Below, piece after piece: positions 1-9,733 of a stretch of 64,000 bases of DNA; the stretch's first letter is position 1, and every line of letters begins with the position of its first letter. The stretch is from Thiomonas bhubaneswarensis (lineage in GTDB: Bacteria > Pseudomonadota > Gammaproteobacteria > Burkholderiales > Burkholderiaceae_C). The notes below the pieces were generated by a model. That model was not told the DNA's origin. It searched no databases and worked only from the letters and a program-made list of their open reading frames with translations. The stretch is from positions 150,139 to 214,138 of the forward strand of contig NZ_LIPV01000007.1 in assembly GCF_001418255.1 (NCBI RefSeq). Direction: 5' to 3'. A program made the position numbers and the translations under genes.

Positions 1-1133
1 GCGGCAAGCAGCAGGATACCGAGCAGGCACTCAAGTTTCTCGACGCGCAAGTGGCCGACTACGGCCGCAGGCTCACCGCGGCCGAGCAGAAGCTCAAGGA
101 TTTCAAGACCCAGCATCCGGGCTATTCCGGTGCCGCCAACGTCGATTACTACACCCGCGTCAACCAGACTTCCGATCTGCTCTCCCAGTTGCAAGGTCAA
201 CTCAGCGCCGCGATTGCCGCGCGCAATGCCATCAGCGCGCAAATGCGCGGCGAGTCCCCGACCATCAGCGTCACCGCGCCCTACATGGCGCCCGCTACCG
301 CGCCAGCGGCGCCCGGAGTTCCCGCCGCGGTTCTCGATGTCGAACGACGCATTCAGGAGCAGCGCAACCGGCTGGACGATCTGCTGCAGCGCTACACCAA
401 CGACTATCCCGATGTCATCACCGCCCGCCAGACCCTGGCCCGACTGGAGGCCGAAAAGAAGGCGCGCCTGAAAGCTGCGGCAGAACAGCCCGCCCATACC
501 GGCGAGCCCGTCCCGACCCTCAACACCATCAGCGCCGCCAATCCCGCCTATCAGCAGTTGCGGGTGCAGGTCGCCCAGGCCGACGCCAATGTCGCCTCTC
601 TGCAGGCCCAGGTGGCCGAAGCGCAGAGCCGCCTGAGCCAGTTGCGCAGCCAGGCCGGCAAGATGCCCGAGCTCGATCAGCAATACGCCGAGCTGATGCG
701 CGGCTACGACGTCATCCGCAAGAGCTATGACGACCTGGTGGCGCGACGCCAGTCGGCCGGGCTCACGCAGAAGGTGGATGCGTCCTCGCAACTCGCCGTA
801 TTCCGCGTGGTCGATCCGCCGCGCGTGGAAAACCATCCGCTGTTCCCGAGCAAACCCATGCTCATCGCCCTGCTGGTGCTCTTTGCGCTGATCTGTGGCG
901 TTGCCGCGAGCTTCATCGTCTCCCAGGTCATGCCGACCTTTCACAGCCCGCGCCACCTGCGGGAATCCATCGACCGCCCTGTGCTTGGCAGCATATCCAT
1001 GCTGAATTCACCCGACATCCTCGCGCACGACAAACGCAACAACCTGAACCTCGCCCTGGGCGTGGGTGGGATGGTCCTGATCGGCCTGCTCTGGGCCATC
1101 TGGGCGCATTTCACACGGCAGGTCGGCGTCTAA
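1..1133 (+). CDS. XrtA-type exopolysaccharide chain-length determinant (Wzz/EpsF-like), 5' truncated by window edge
   Basis: The reading frame is open from base 3, so the gene begins upstream of the window. The visible part is about 377 residues. It is a long Ala/Gln/Arg/Leu-rich periplasmic coiled-coil region, followed by a short conserved segment (VVDPPRVENHPLFPSKP) and a membrane helix (starting PMLIALLVLFALICG). After a short loop a second helix (LGVGGMVLIGLLWAIW) closes the protein. This is the C-terminal architecture of Wzz/GumC-type co-polymerases, in the version that accompanies exosortase A exopolysaccharide loci. Such proteins sit in the inner membrane and set polymer length together with a tyrosine kinase. 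That kinase is the next gene, 9 nt downstream. The family assignment is firm. The XrtA sub-type rests on resemblance and on the neighbouring kinase. Confidence 0.85.
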   Translation, partial: GKQQDTEQALKFLDAQVADYGRRLTAAEQKLKDFKTQHPGYSGAANVDYYTRVNQTSDLLSQLQGQLSAAIAARNAISAQMRGESPTISVTAPYMAPATAPAAPGVPAAVLDVERRIQEQRNRLDDLLQRYTNDYPDVITARQTLARLEAEKKARLKAAAEQPAHTGEPVPTLNTISAANPAYQQLRVQVAQADANVASLQAQVAEAQSRLSQLRSQAGKMPELDQQYAELMRGYDVIRKSYDDLVARRQSAGLTQKVDASSQLAVFRVVDPPRVENHPLFPSKPMLIALLVLFALICGVAASFIVSQVMPTFHSPRHLRESIDRPVLGSISMLNSPDILAHDKRNNLNLALGVGGMVLIGLLWAIWAHFTRQVGV

Positions 1134-1142
1134 GGAAACACC

Positions 1143-2096
1143 ATGAGCACCATCGAACAAGCCGTCAAACGTCTGGAAGAGCTGCGCACCGCAGGCGTGG
1201 ACGTGCCCTGGACTCCCGCGCCGCCCACCGAAGCCACGGCACCCGCACCGTCGCCCTTTGTGTCCGGCGCACCCGCCGCCAGCCCAGCGGCAGCGCCCAG
1301 CGTGCACCCGCTGCCGCCCCAGCCCGCCAGTCCTGCGGCGCGCAGCGCCAAGCCGCAAGACATGGGCACCCGCTCGAAGCAGGTCGAGATCGACCTCAGC
1401 CGGCTCGCGGCCCAAGGCTATATCGTGCCGCATGCCACGCGCTCTCTGCTGGTCGACGAGTTTCGCGTCATCAAGCGACCGCTGCTGGGCAACATCACCG
1501 GCGCAGCCTCGACCAAGATCGACCGGCCCAACCTCATCATGGTGACCAGTTCGCTGCCCGGCGAAGGCAAGACCTTCGTCGCGGCCAACCTCGCCATGAG
1601 CATCGCCGCCGAGCTCAATCACACCGTGCTGCTGGTCGACGCCGACCCCTCGCGCAGCACCCTGCTCGAACGTCTGGGCATCGCCCCCGCGCAGGGCCTG
1701 ATCGACAAGCTGCTGCATCCCGAGCTCGACCTGTCCGACCTCATCCTCGCCACCAACGTGCCCAAGCTGGCCGTGCTGCCCGTGGGCACGCCCAGCGCCC
1801 AGGCCACCGAGCTGTTCGCCAGCGCCACCATGGACCTGCTGCTCGAAGAAATGGCCCATCGTTACCGCGACCGCGTCATCATCCTCGACGCGCCCCCGCT
1901 GCTGCCTTCCGCCGAAGCCCGCGCGCTGTCGCTGCATGCCGGCCAGATTCTGTTCGTCGTACAGGCCGGGCGCACCCACCAGGGCACGGTACAGCAATCG
2001 CTCACCATGCTGCAGGACCACCCGATGGTCTACACCCTGCTCAACCAGAGCCGCGGACCGAAAGCGGGTTCGCCTTACGGCTACTACGCCTATTGA
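1143..2096 (+). CDS. Exopolysaccharide tyrosine autokinase (BY-kinase, XrtA-associated type)
   Basis: 317 residues, starting at an ATG preceded by TAAGGAAAC. The first 100 residues are Pro/Ala-rich and look disordered. The C-terminal part is a bacterial tyrosine kinase: Walker A at about residues 134-142 (SSLPGEGKT), Walker A' at about 161-167 (LLVDADP), Walker B at about 244-250 (IILDAPP), and a terminal tyrosine cluster (YGYYAY) as autophosphorylation site. BY-kinases of this class are cytoplasmic and pair with a Wzz-type membrane activator, here the preceding gene, to control polymer export by cycles of autophosphorylation. A cognate phosphatase is not in the window. The protein lacks its own transmembrane activator domain, as expected for the two-gene arrangement. 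Confidence 0.9.
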   Translation: MSTIEQAVKRLEELRTAGVDVPWTPAPPTEATAPAPSPFVSGAPAASPAAAPSVHPLPPQPASPAARSAKPQDMGTRSKQVEIDLSRLAAQGYIVPHATRSLLVDEFRVIKRPLLGNITGAASTKIDRPNLIMVTSSLPGEGKTFVAANLAMSIAAELNHTVLLVDADPSRSTLLERLGIAPAQGLIDKLLHPELDLSDLILATNVPKLAVLPVGTPSAQATELFASATMDLLLEEMAHRYRDRVIILDAPPLLPSAEARALSLHAGQILFVVQAGRTHQGTVQQSLTMLQDHPMVYTLLNQSRGPKAGSPYGYYAY

Positions 2097-2350
2097 ACCG
2101 CCCCCATGCCGCGCTGCGGCAGCCTGGACGGGGCCGAACCCAAGCGGCCTAACTGATGGCATAGGTTTGCACCGTCATCTTTTCTGGCGAATTCGGTGAG
2201 AAATTCCCGGAAATCGCAACGGGATCGCCCCTCTCCCCTGCTTGAGGCCTAGTCAAACCGCCGCCGACGCTGTGCAATGCCCTCATGGCCGGAGGCTGCC
2301 GAACGGGGGGTTCGGACGAGTGCCGACCCAAGCCTTCGGTGGTGGCAGCC
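2097..2350 (+). other. Intergenic region between the polysaccharide kinase and the NRPS/PKS genes
   Basis: 254 nt with no credible gene. It holds a short GCCGC-GCT-GCGGC hairpin at 2108-2120 without a T tract. An element resembling a sigma-54 promoter lies at about 2157, but its spacing is one base short. A promoter for the NRPS/PKS operon could lie here, or the operon could be read through from the polysaccharide genes. The sequence does not settle this. Confidence 0.4.
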
Positions 2351-5300
2351 ATGCACAGTCCTACAAACAGCAGCAGTGTCCAGTCCCGTCTCGGCGATTT
2401 CGCCCAGCTCGCGCCTGAAGCACATCGCACGCCTTATCGAGTCGAGCTTGAAGTGGGTCACGCATCGGCCCATCACCTGCTCGCGGCGGCCGCGATCACC
2501 CTGCAAAGGCTTTGCGGCCCCGATGCGCCGCTACGGGTGCTGGTGCGACCGGGTCAGTCGTTCCCGGTGGTGGCCGCGCCCGGCGAGACGGCTCAAGGCC
2601 TCATCGACCGCCTGCGCGAACATCTGGCTCATCCGCCCACTGAGACGCCTGACGATGCATCCACCGATCTGATCTGGCTTTTCGACCCTACTCAGGCCAA
2701 CGACGCCCCGGCGCTGCTCCCCGAAGCCCTGCTGCTCATTCATGACCCGCAGCGGCAAACCCTCGCTGTTCTCTCCTCCGGGTTTTATCCGGCGTCCTGG
2801 GCCGAATCGCTGTTGCGCGCGGTGCTCACCGTCGCCCGCGCCATCGAGCGCGATCCCATGCGGCCAGTCGAACAGTTCGATCTGGTCGATGCCGAACAGC
2901 GAGCCGCCCTTCTTGCGCTCAACCCGCCCAGGCGCCCCGCGCCGACCGCACTCAGCGTGCCTGCACGCTTTGGCAAGATATGCGCCCAGCACGGCGACGC
3001 TCCGGCGCTGCGCTGGCAAGATGGTCAGTGGAGCTACGCCCAGCTCGACGCCAAGGCGCGGGCCGTGGCGGCGACGTTGCAGGCGCATGGTGTGGCGCCA
3101 GGTGACGTGGTTGCGCTGTGTGTCGATCGCTCACCCGCTGCCATCGCCACGGTGCTCGGCATACTCATGCTTGGTGCCGCTTATCTGCCCATCGACCCGA
3201 AGTTTCCACCCGAGCGCGTGGCCTATATGGTGCGGGATGCGGCTGCCCGCCTCGCGCTCGTTCAGGCCGAGACGGCCGCGTTGTTTCCCGCCGGGCTCCA
3301 GACCCTCGACCTCCAGAACTTGTTGAACGACGCCGATGCGCCGCCCTTGCTCGACGAGGTGCCGTGCTCGCCAGAGGGGACGGCTTATGTGATGTACACC
3401 TCCGGCTCCACCGGAGAACCCAAGGGCATCGCCATTCCCCACCGCGCCATCCTGCGCCTGGTCGTCGATGCCACCTTCATGCCGCTCGACGCCTCGACCG
3501 TCATGCTGCACGCCGCGCCGCTGGGTTTCGACGCCTCCACGCTCGAAATCTGGGGCCCGCTGCTCAACGGCGGCTGCTGCGTGCTGCACGACGAGTCGAT
3601 CCCCACCGGCCCCGGCATCGCCCGCAGCATCGCGCGCCACGGTGTGCGCAGCGCGTGGCTGACCGCGGCGCTGTTCAACGCCATCGTCGATGACGACCCG
3701 CACTGGTTCCAGGGCCTCGATCATCTGCTCACCGGGGGCGAGGCCCTGTCGGTCGCCCACGTTCGTCGCGCGCTGCAGGCGCTGCCGCAAACCGCCCTGA
3801 TCAACGGTTACGGCCCGACCGAGTGCACCACCTTCACGGCCACCTACCGTATTCCGCATGCGCTGCCCCCCGACGCCCTGGCCATTCCCATCGGCTACCC
3901 CATTCAGGACACGCAGGTGTTCGTCCGTTCAGGTACCACAGGCGCGCTGCTGCCGCGCGGCATGGTGGGCGAGCTGTGCGTGGGCGGGCGGGGCGTGGCC
4001 AAGGGCTATCTGAACCGCCCCGAACTGAGCGCCGAGCGCTTCGTGGCCGACCCGCTCGACGCCGACGGCCTGCTCTACCGCACCGGCGATCTGGTGCGCT
4101 GGCGCGATGATGGCGCGCTCGACTACATCGGCCGCGCCGACGGACAGATCAAGATTCGCGGCTATCGCATCGAGCTGGGCGAGATCGAGGCCAAGCTGGC
4201 TGCACAGCCCGGCGTGCAGGCCTGCGCCGTCAACCTGCACCGCGACGCCGCGCTGGGTCCGCAACTCTTTGGTTATGTCGTGGCGCAAAGCGGCGCGGTG
4301 CTCGACCTCAGCGCCATGCGCAGCGCCCTGGCTGCGCTTCTGCCCGACTACATGGTGCCCGCCCACCTCATTGCCCTAGACCGCCTGCCCGTCACCCTCA
4401 ACGGCAAGCTCGACCGCAAGGCCCTGCCCGCGCCGACGCGCATCTCCAAAACCGGCGCTGCCGTCTCCGATCCATCGGCAGGTCTGTCGCAGGAAGTGGC
4501 CGCGGTGTTCGCCGAGGTGCTCGGTCTGGATCACGTAGGCCCATCGGACAACTTCTTCACCCTCGGCGGCAATTCCCTGCTGGTGCTACGCGCCCTGACT
4601 GCGCTGCGCCAGCGCGGCCAGGGCCAGCTCAGCGTCGCCGCGTTTTTTGGCGACCCCACCCCGCGAGGCATCGCCGCGCAGATCGGCGGTCAGGTTGGCG
4701 TCGCCGCCAACCGCCTCACCGCCGCCCACCGCGCCGATCACAGGGCAGACGCCTTGCGCGACGAGCCCATCGCCATCATCGGCATGGCCGGGCGCTTCCC
4801 CGGCGCGCCCAGCGTGGAGGATTTCTGGCGCATGCTCACCGAAGGCCGCGAAGGCATACGCTTTTTCCGCCCCGACGAGCTCGACCCGGCCATTCCCGCC
4901 GACTTGCGCGCCGATCCGGCCTATGTCGCGGCGCGCGGCGTGCTCGACGGCGTGGCCGATTTCGACGCTGCCTTCTTCGGCATCAGCCCGCTCGAAGCCG
5001 AGCTGATGGACCCGCAGCAGCGCGTGTTCCTCGAACTGTGCTGGGAGTGCATGGAGCGCGCAGGCCATGTGCCCGGCCAGACCGCCACGCCGGTGGGCGT
5101 GTTTGCCGGCATGTACAACGCCACCTACTTTCAGCGCCATGTCAGCGCCCATCCCGACAAGGTGCGGCGCCTGGGCGAGTTCCAGGTCATGCTCGCCAAC
5201 GAGAAGGACTACATCGCCACCCGCACCGCCAACCGCCTCGACCTCACCGGCCCGGCGGTGAGCGTGCACACCGCCTGCTCCACCTCGCTGGTCGCCATCG

Positions 5301-8300
5301 GCCAGGCCGTGGACAGTCTGCGCAGCGGCCAGTGCGGCATGGCCCTGGCCGGTGGCGTCTCCATCACCTGCCCGCCCGACAGCGGCTATCTCTACCAAGA
5401 GGGCGCGATGCTCTCGCCCGACGGCCACACCCGCACCTTCGACGCCAACGCGCAGGGCACGGTGTTTTCCGACGGCGCCGCCGTGGTGCTGCTCAAGCCT
5501 CTGGCCGATGCCCTGGCCGATGGCGACACCATCCACGCCCTGATCCGCAGCGTCGCCATCAACAACGACGGCGGCGGCAAGGCCAGCTTCACCGCCCCCA
5601 GCGTGGACGGGCAGTCCGCCGTGGTGGCTGCGGCGCTGGCCGCCGCAGGCGTCGGCGCAGAGGCCATCGGCTACGTCGAGGCCCACGGCACCGCCACCCC
5701 GCTGGGCGACCCGGTGGAAATCGAGGCGCTCACCCGAGCCTACCGCCAGACCACCGCCCGCACCCAGTTCTGCCGCATCGGCTCGGCCAAGAGCAATATC
5801 GGCCACACGGTCATCGCCGCCGGGGCCACCGGGGTGATCAAGATCGCGCTGGCGCTGCAAACCGGCACCATCCCGCCCACCCTGCACTTCCACGCGCCCA
5901 ACCCCAGGCTCGGGCTGGAGCAGACTCCCTTCATCGTCAACGCCGACCTTTCCCCCTGGCCGCGCGACGCGCAGCCGCGCCTGGCCGGGGTCAGCAGCTT
6001 CGGCGTCGGCGGCACCAACGCCCACGCCATTCTGGAAGAAGCGCCACTGCCTGCACCGAGCACCCCTGCTCAAGGGCCGTTCATCCTGCGGCTTTCAGCG
6101 CGCAGCGCCAGCGCCCTTGCCGAGCGCGCCACCCAGCTTGCCGCCCATCTCGGCGCTCACCCCGACACCCCGCTGGGCGATGCCGCGTACACCCTGCGGG
6201 TCGGCCGCAAGGCCTTTGCCCATCGCCTCACCGTCGTAGCCGACGATGCCGCCGACGCCGTGCGCGCCCTCGGCGAAGCGCAGGCACCGTTGCGCGCGCA
6301 GCGCCAGGCACCGGCCACGCCCCCGCCCGTCGCCCTGCTGTTTCCGGGTCAGGGGGCGCAATATGCGGCCATGGGCAGCGGCCTTTACGACGCATTGCCC
6401 GAGTTCCGCGAAGCGCTCGATGCTGCCCTTGCCGCATTCGCCCCGCACACCGAGTACGACCTCAGAGCCCTGCTGTTCGGCAGCGATGCCACGGCGCTGC
6501 AACCCACCGCCGTCACCCAGCCCGCCACCTTCTGCGTCGAGTACGCCGTGGCGCAGTGGTGGCTTCAGCGCGGCCTGCAGCCCAGCGTGCTCATCGGCCA
6601 CTCGGTCGGTGAATTCGTCGCCGCCGTGCTGGCCGGGGTGTTCTCGCTCGAAGACGCCGCCGCCCTGGTGGCCCTGCGCGGCCAGCTCATGCAGGCGCAG
6701 CCGCCGGGCGCCATGCTGTCGGTGCGGCTTGCGGCCAGCGCGCTCTCGCCCTATCTTGACGCCGATCTCGACCTCGCGGCAGAAAACGGCCCGCAGGCCA
6801 GCGTGGTGGCCGGGCCGTTCGACGCCATCGCCCGGCTGCTGACGCGGCTCGACGCCGAGGGCATCGTCAACCGCCCGCTGCAGACCTCGCACGCCTTCCA
6901 CTCCGCGATGATGGATGCGGCCCTGCCACCGTTCGAGGCAGCGGTACGGCAGGTTGCACTGCAAGCGCCACAGCGCACCATCATCTCCACCCGCACCGGC
7001 CTGGTGCTCAGCGCCGAGCAGGCCACCGACCCCGGTTACTGGGCCAGGCATCTGCGCGATACCGTGCGCTTTTCCAGCGCAGTGCGCACGGCGCAGGCGC
7101 TGCATGCCGGGCTGGTCGGCGTCGAATGCGGGCCGCGCGGCAGCCTGAGCGCCTTGATGCGGCAACACGGCACCGCAGGTCAAAGCGCACCCATCGCCCT
7201 GCCCAGCCTGCACGACGCGGCTGCCAGCGAGCTGCGCCAACTCGCCAGCGCCGTGGGCCAGCTCTGGACGCTGGGTCACGACGTGCCCTGGTTCGACGCC
7301 GCAGAAAGGCGCCAGCGCATCCTCCTGCCCACCTACCCCTTCGAGCGCAAGCGCTACTGGCTGGATGCCGCCGTGGCGCCCCAGCCCGCCCTGCCCCAAC
7401 CCACCGCATTGCAGCCCAACGCAGCACCTGCAAGCGCTGCAACCAGCACCCCGCCTGCCGCCTCCATCGTTGCCGCCTCTTCCATTTCCATTCCGACGAC
7501 TGCCGCCATGACCCAAGCCGCCTCGCGCCTGCCTACGCTCATCGCCCGCCTCAACACCCTGTTCGAAGACAGCTCTGGCGTCGAGCTGGCCGACACCGAC
7601 CCGACCGCCGCCTTCGTCGAACTCGGGCTCGATTCGCTCACCCTCACCCAGGCCGCGCTGCAGATCAAAAAAGACTTCGCCCTGCCCATCACCTTCCGCG
7701 ACCTGATGGAACGGTACCGCAGCGTCGACGCCCTGGCGCGGCACATCGACAGCCAGCTTCCGCCCGAAGCGCCCCAAACCGCACCTCAGTCCACGCCCCA
7801 ACCCGCAGCCCAGCCCGCCGTCGCGCCGCACGCCCCCCTCGCACCACCCGCAGGAGCCTTCGCCATGCCCCAGCCTGCCGCCTTCGTCCCGCAAGCCATG
7901 CCCGTCTCCCCGGCTGCGGCTGCGAACACCCCCTTCATGCAGCAGCTCATCGCCCAGCAGATGCAACTGATGGCGCAGCAGCTCGCCCTTCTTGGCGGCT
8001 TGCCCAGCGGCGCACCCGGGGCATTCGCCCAGCCGGTCGTGGCCGATGCGCAGGCTGCACCGCAGGCGCAGCAAGCCGTCACGGTTGCTCCAGCCGCCCC
8101 GGCGGCGCCCGCGCCATCGCCAGAAGCGCCCGCCGCAGCCAGCGCCCCGCCCGCCGATGACGAAAGCCCCAACGCCAACGCCAAGTACGACGTGAAAAAG
8201 GCCTTCGGCGCCATCGCCCGCATCCACACCGCGCCCACCGGCGAACTCAGCGCCCGACAGCAGGCGCGGCTCGACGCCTTCATGCGCCGCTACATCGAGC

Positions 8301-9733
8301 GCACCAAGGCCTCCAAGGCTTACACCGTACGCCACCGCCCGCATCTGGCGGACCCGCGCGTGGTCAACGGCTTCCGCCCGCAGCTCAAGGAAATCATCTA
8401 CCAGATCGTCATCGCCCGCTCCGCCGGTTGCCACATGTGGGATCTCGACGGCAACGAGTACGTCGACGCCCTCAGCGGCTTCGGCATGAGCCTGTTCGGC
8501 TGGCAACCGCCCTTCATCGTCGACGCCGTGCGCAAGCAGCTCGACGACGGCTACGACATCGGCCCCCAGCACCCGCTGGCGGGCGAAGTGGCCGAGCTCA
8601 TCTGCGAGCTCACCGGCGCCGACCGCGCCGCGCTGTGCAACACCGGCTCGGAGGCCGTCATGGGCGCCGTGCGCGTGGCCCGCACCGTCACCGGCCGCAG
8701 CAAGATCGCCATTTTCGCCGGGGCCTATCACGGCATCTTCGACGAAGTCATCGTGCGCGGCACCAAGAAGGGCCGCTCCATTCCCGCGGCGCCGGGCATC
8801 ATGCCCAACACCTCGGAAAACGTCGTCGTGTTCGACTACGGCACCCCCGAAACCCTGGCCGCCCTCAAGGAACGCATGGACGAGTTCGCCGCCATCGTGG
8901 TCGAGCCGGTACAGAGCCGCCGCCCCGACTTCCAGCCGCGCGAATTCCTCCACGCCCTGCGCGACCTCACCGCGCAGGCCGGCACCCTGCTCATCTTCGA
9001 CGAAGTGGTCACGGGCTTTCGCTCGCATCCCGGCGGCATCCAGGCGCTGTTCGACATCCGCGCCGATCTGGTGAGCTACGGCAAGGTCGTGGGCGGCGGC
9101 TTCCCCATCGGCGTCATCGCCGGCAAGCGCCAGTTCATGGACGCGCTCGACGGCGGCCAGTGGCAATACGGCGACGACTCCGTGCCCACCGTGGGCGTGA
9201 CCTACTTTGCCGGCACCTTCGTGCGCCACCCCCTAGCCCTGGCCGCGGCCAAGGCCGTGCTCCTGCACCTCAAGGCCGCAGGCCCCGAACTGCAGCACAC
9301 CCTCACCACCTCCACCGCCGCCATGGTGGACGAACTCAACGCCTACTGCCGCCAAGTGGGCGCCCCCATCGTTCTCAAATCGTTCTCCTCGGTGTGGAAA
9401 ATCTTTTTCACCGAAGACCACCCCATGCAAGACCTGCTGTTTGCCATGATGCGCAGCCGCGGCGTGCACATCCTCGACAACTTCCCCTGCTTCCTCACCA
9501 CCGCCCACACCCCGCAGGACATCGCCGTCATCAAGACCGCATTCAAGGAAGCCGTGGCCGAGTTGCAGGAAGCCGACTTCATTCCCCGCCACGCCGATGC
9601 GGCCCCCGCCGCCTTTGATGCCAGCCGCCCGCCCGTGCCCGGCGCGCGCATCGGCAAAGACCCCAGCGGCAACCCCGCCTGGTTCGTCCCCAACCCCGAT
9701 CAACCCGGCAAGTATCTCCGCCTGGACGCATGA
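2351..9733 (+). CDS. Hybrid NRPS-PKS with integrated aminotransferase: (C fragment)-A-PCP-KS-AT-ACP-AMT
   Basis: About 2460 residues. I chose the ATG at 2351 because GGTGGTGG precedes it and the upstream 22 codons look non-coding. Residues 1-205 resemble only the C-terminal part of a condensation domain; the HHxxxDG motif is absent. Adenylation domain, about 205-700: [31 protein letters not shown]. My reading of its specificity residues is DALWLGGTF plus the A10 lysine, close to valine-type codes. PCP serine near 741 (LGGNSL). Ketosynthase from about 804, with TACSTS, EAHGTAT and KSNIGH. Acyltransferase from about 1330, with GHSVGE and HAFH (malonyl-type). ACP near 1757 (LGLDSL). An Ala/Pro/Gln linker follows. 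Then a class III PLP aminotransferase, about 1945-2410, with its lysine in SYGKVVGGG. No KR, DH or ER is present, so the beta-keto group is probably transaminated directly, as in mycosubtilin MycA. The next gene overlaps the stop codon. Confidence 0.93.
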   Translation: MHSPTNSSSVQSRLGDFAQLAPEAHRTPYRVELEVGHASAHHLLAAAAITLQRLCGPDAPLRVLVRPGQSFPVVAAPGETAQGLIDRLREHLAHPPTETPDDASTDLIWLFDPTQANDAPALLPEALLLIHDPQRQTLAVLSSGFYPASWAESLLRAVLTVARAIERDPMRPVEQFDLVDAEQRAALLALNPPRRPAPTALSVPARFGKICAQHGDAPALRWQDGQWSYAQLDAKARAVAATLQAHGVAPGDVVALCVDRSPAAIATVLGILMLGAAYLPIDPKFPPERVAYMVRDAAARLALVQAETAALFPAGLQTLDLQNLLNDADAPPLLDEVPCSPEGTAYVMYTSGSTGEPKGIAIPHRAILRLVVDATFMPLDASTVMLHAAPLGFDASTLEIWGPLLNGGCCVLHDESIPTGPGIARSIARHGVRSAWLTAALFNAIVDDDPHWFQGLDHLLTGGEALSVAHVRRALQALPQTALINGYGPTECTTFTATYRIPHALPPDALAIPIGYPIQDTQVFVRSGTTGALLPRGMVGELCVGGRGVAKGYLNRPELSAERFVADPLDADGLLYRTGDLVRWRDDGALDYIGRADGQIKIRGYRIELGEIEAKLAAQPGVQACAVNLHRDAALGPQLFGYVVAQSGAVLDLSAMRSALAALLPDYMVPAHLIALDRLPVTLNGKLDRKALPAPTRISKTGAAVSDPSAGLSQEVAAVFAEVLGLDHVGPSDNFFTLGGNSLLVLRALTALRQRGQGQLSVAAFFGDPTPRGIAAQIGGQVGVAANRLTAAHRADHRADALRDEPIAIIGMAGRFPGAPSVEDFWRMLTEGREGIRFFRPDELDPAIPADLRADPAYVAARGVLDGVADFDAAFFGISPLEAELMDPQQRVFLELCWECMERAGHVPGQTATPVGVFAGMYNATYFQRHVSAHPDKVRRLGEFQVMLANEKDYIATRTANRLDLTGPAVSVHTACSTSLVAIGQAVDSLRSGQCGMALAGGVSITCPPDSGYLYQEGAMLSPDGHTRTFDANAQGTVFSDGAAVVLLKPLADALADGDTIHALIRSVAINNDGGGKASFTAPSVDGQSAVVAAALAAAGVGAEAIGYVEAHGTATPLGDPVEIEALTRAYRQTTARTQFCRIGSAKSNIGHTVIAAGATGVIKIALALQTGTIPPTLHFHAPNPRLGLEQTPFIVNADLSPWPRDAQPRLAGVSSFGVGGTNAHAILEEAPLPAPSTPAQGPFILRLSARSASALAERATQLAAHLGAHPDTPLGDAAYTLRVGRKAFAHRLTVVADDAADAVRALGEAQAPLRAQRQAPATPPPVALLFPGQGAQYAAMGSGLYDALPEFREALDAALAAFAPHTEYDLRALLFGSDATALQPTAVTQPATFCVEYAVAQWWLQRGLQPSVLIGHSVGEFVAAVLAGVFSLEDAAALVALRGQLMQAQPPGAMLSVRLAASALSPYLDADLDLAAENGPQASVVAGPFDAIARLLTRLDAEGIVNRPLQTSHAFHSAMMDAALPPFEAAVRQVALQAPQRTIISTRTGLVLSAEQATDPGYWARHLRDTVRFSSAVRTAQALHAGLVGVECGPRGSLSALMRQHGTAGQSAPIALPSLHDAAASELRQLASAVGQLWTLGHDVPWFDAAERRQRILLPTYPFERKRYWLDAAVAPQPALPQPTALQPNAAPASAATSTPPAASIVAASSISIPTTAAMTQAASRLPTLIARLNTLFEDSSGVELADTDPTAAFVELGLDSLTLTQAALQIKKDFALPITFRDLMERYRSVDALARHIDSQLPPEAPQTAPQSTPQPAAQPAVAPHAPLAPPAGAFAMPQPAAFVPQAMPVSPAAAANTPFMQQLIAQQMQLMAQQLALLGGLPSGAPGAFAQPVVADAQAAPQAQQAVTVAPAAPAAPAPSPEAPAAASAPPADDESPNANAKYDVKKAFGAIARIHTAPTGELSARQQARLDAFMRRYIERTKASKAYTVRHRPHLADPRVVNGFRPQLKEIIYQIVIARSAGCHMWDLDGNEYVDALSGFGMSLFGWQPPFIVDAVRKQLDDGYDIGPQHPLAGEVAELICELTGADRAALCNTGSEAVMGAVRVARTVTGRSKIAIFAGAYHGIFDEVIVRGTKKGRSIPAAPGIMPNTSENVVVFDYGTPETLAALKERMDEFAAIVVEPVQSRRPDFQPREFLHALRDLTAQAGTLLIFDEVVTGFRSHPGGIQALFDIRADLVSYGKVVGGGFPIGVIAGKRQFMDALDGGQWQYGDDSVPTVGVTYFAGTFVRHPLALAAAKAVLLHLKAAGPELQHTLTTSTAAMVDELNAYCRQVGAPIVLKSFSSVWKIFFTEDHPMQDLLFAMMRSRGVHILDNFPCFLTTAHTPQDIAVIKTAFKEAVAELQEADFIPRHADAAPAAFDASRPPVPGARIGKDPSGNPAWFVPNPDQPGKYLRLDA

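Noticed and set aside
2157..2173. Sigma-54-like promoter (TGG...GC) before the NRPS/PKS operon
   Set aside because: The GG and GC elements are 9 nt apart where 10 are needed, so I do not call it, although XrtA loci often use sigma-54 regulators.
4586..6073. 495-codon minus-strand frame opposite the ketosynthase
   Set aside because: Antisense to an intact KS domain with all catalytic residues.
6095..9229. 1044-codon open frame on the minus strand opposite the NRPS/PKS gene
   Set aside because: It is fully antisense to conserved KS-AT-ACP-AMT domains. Its translation is Gly/Ala/His/Arg-rich without recognisable motifs, the usual shadow of high GC at third codon positions.
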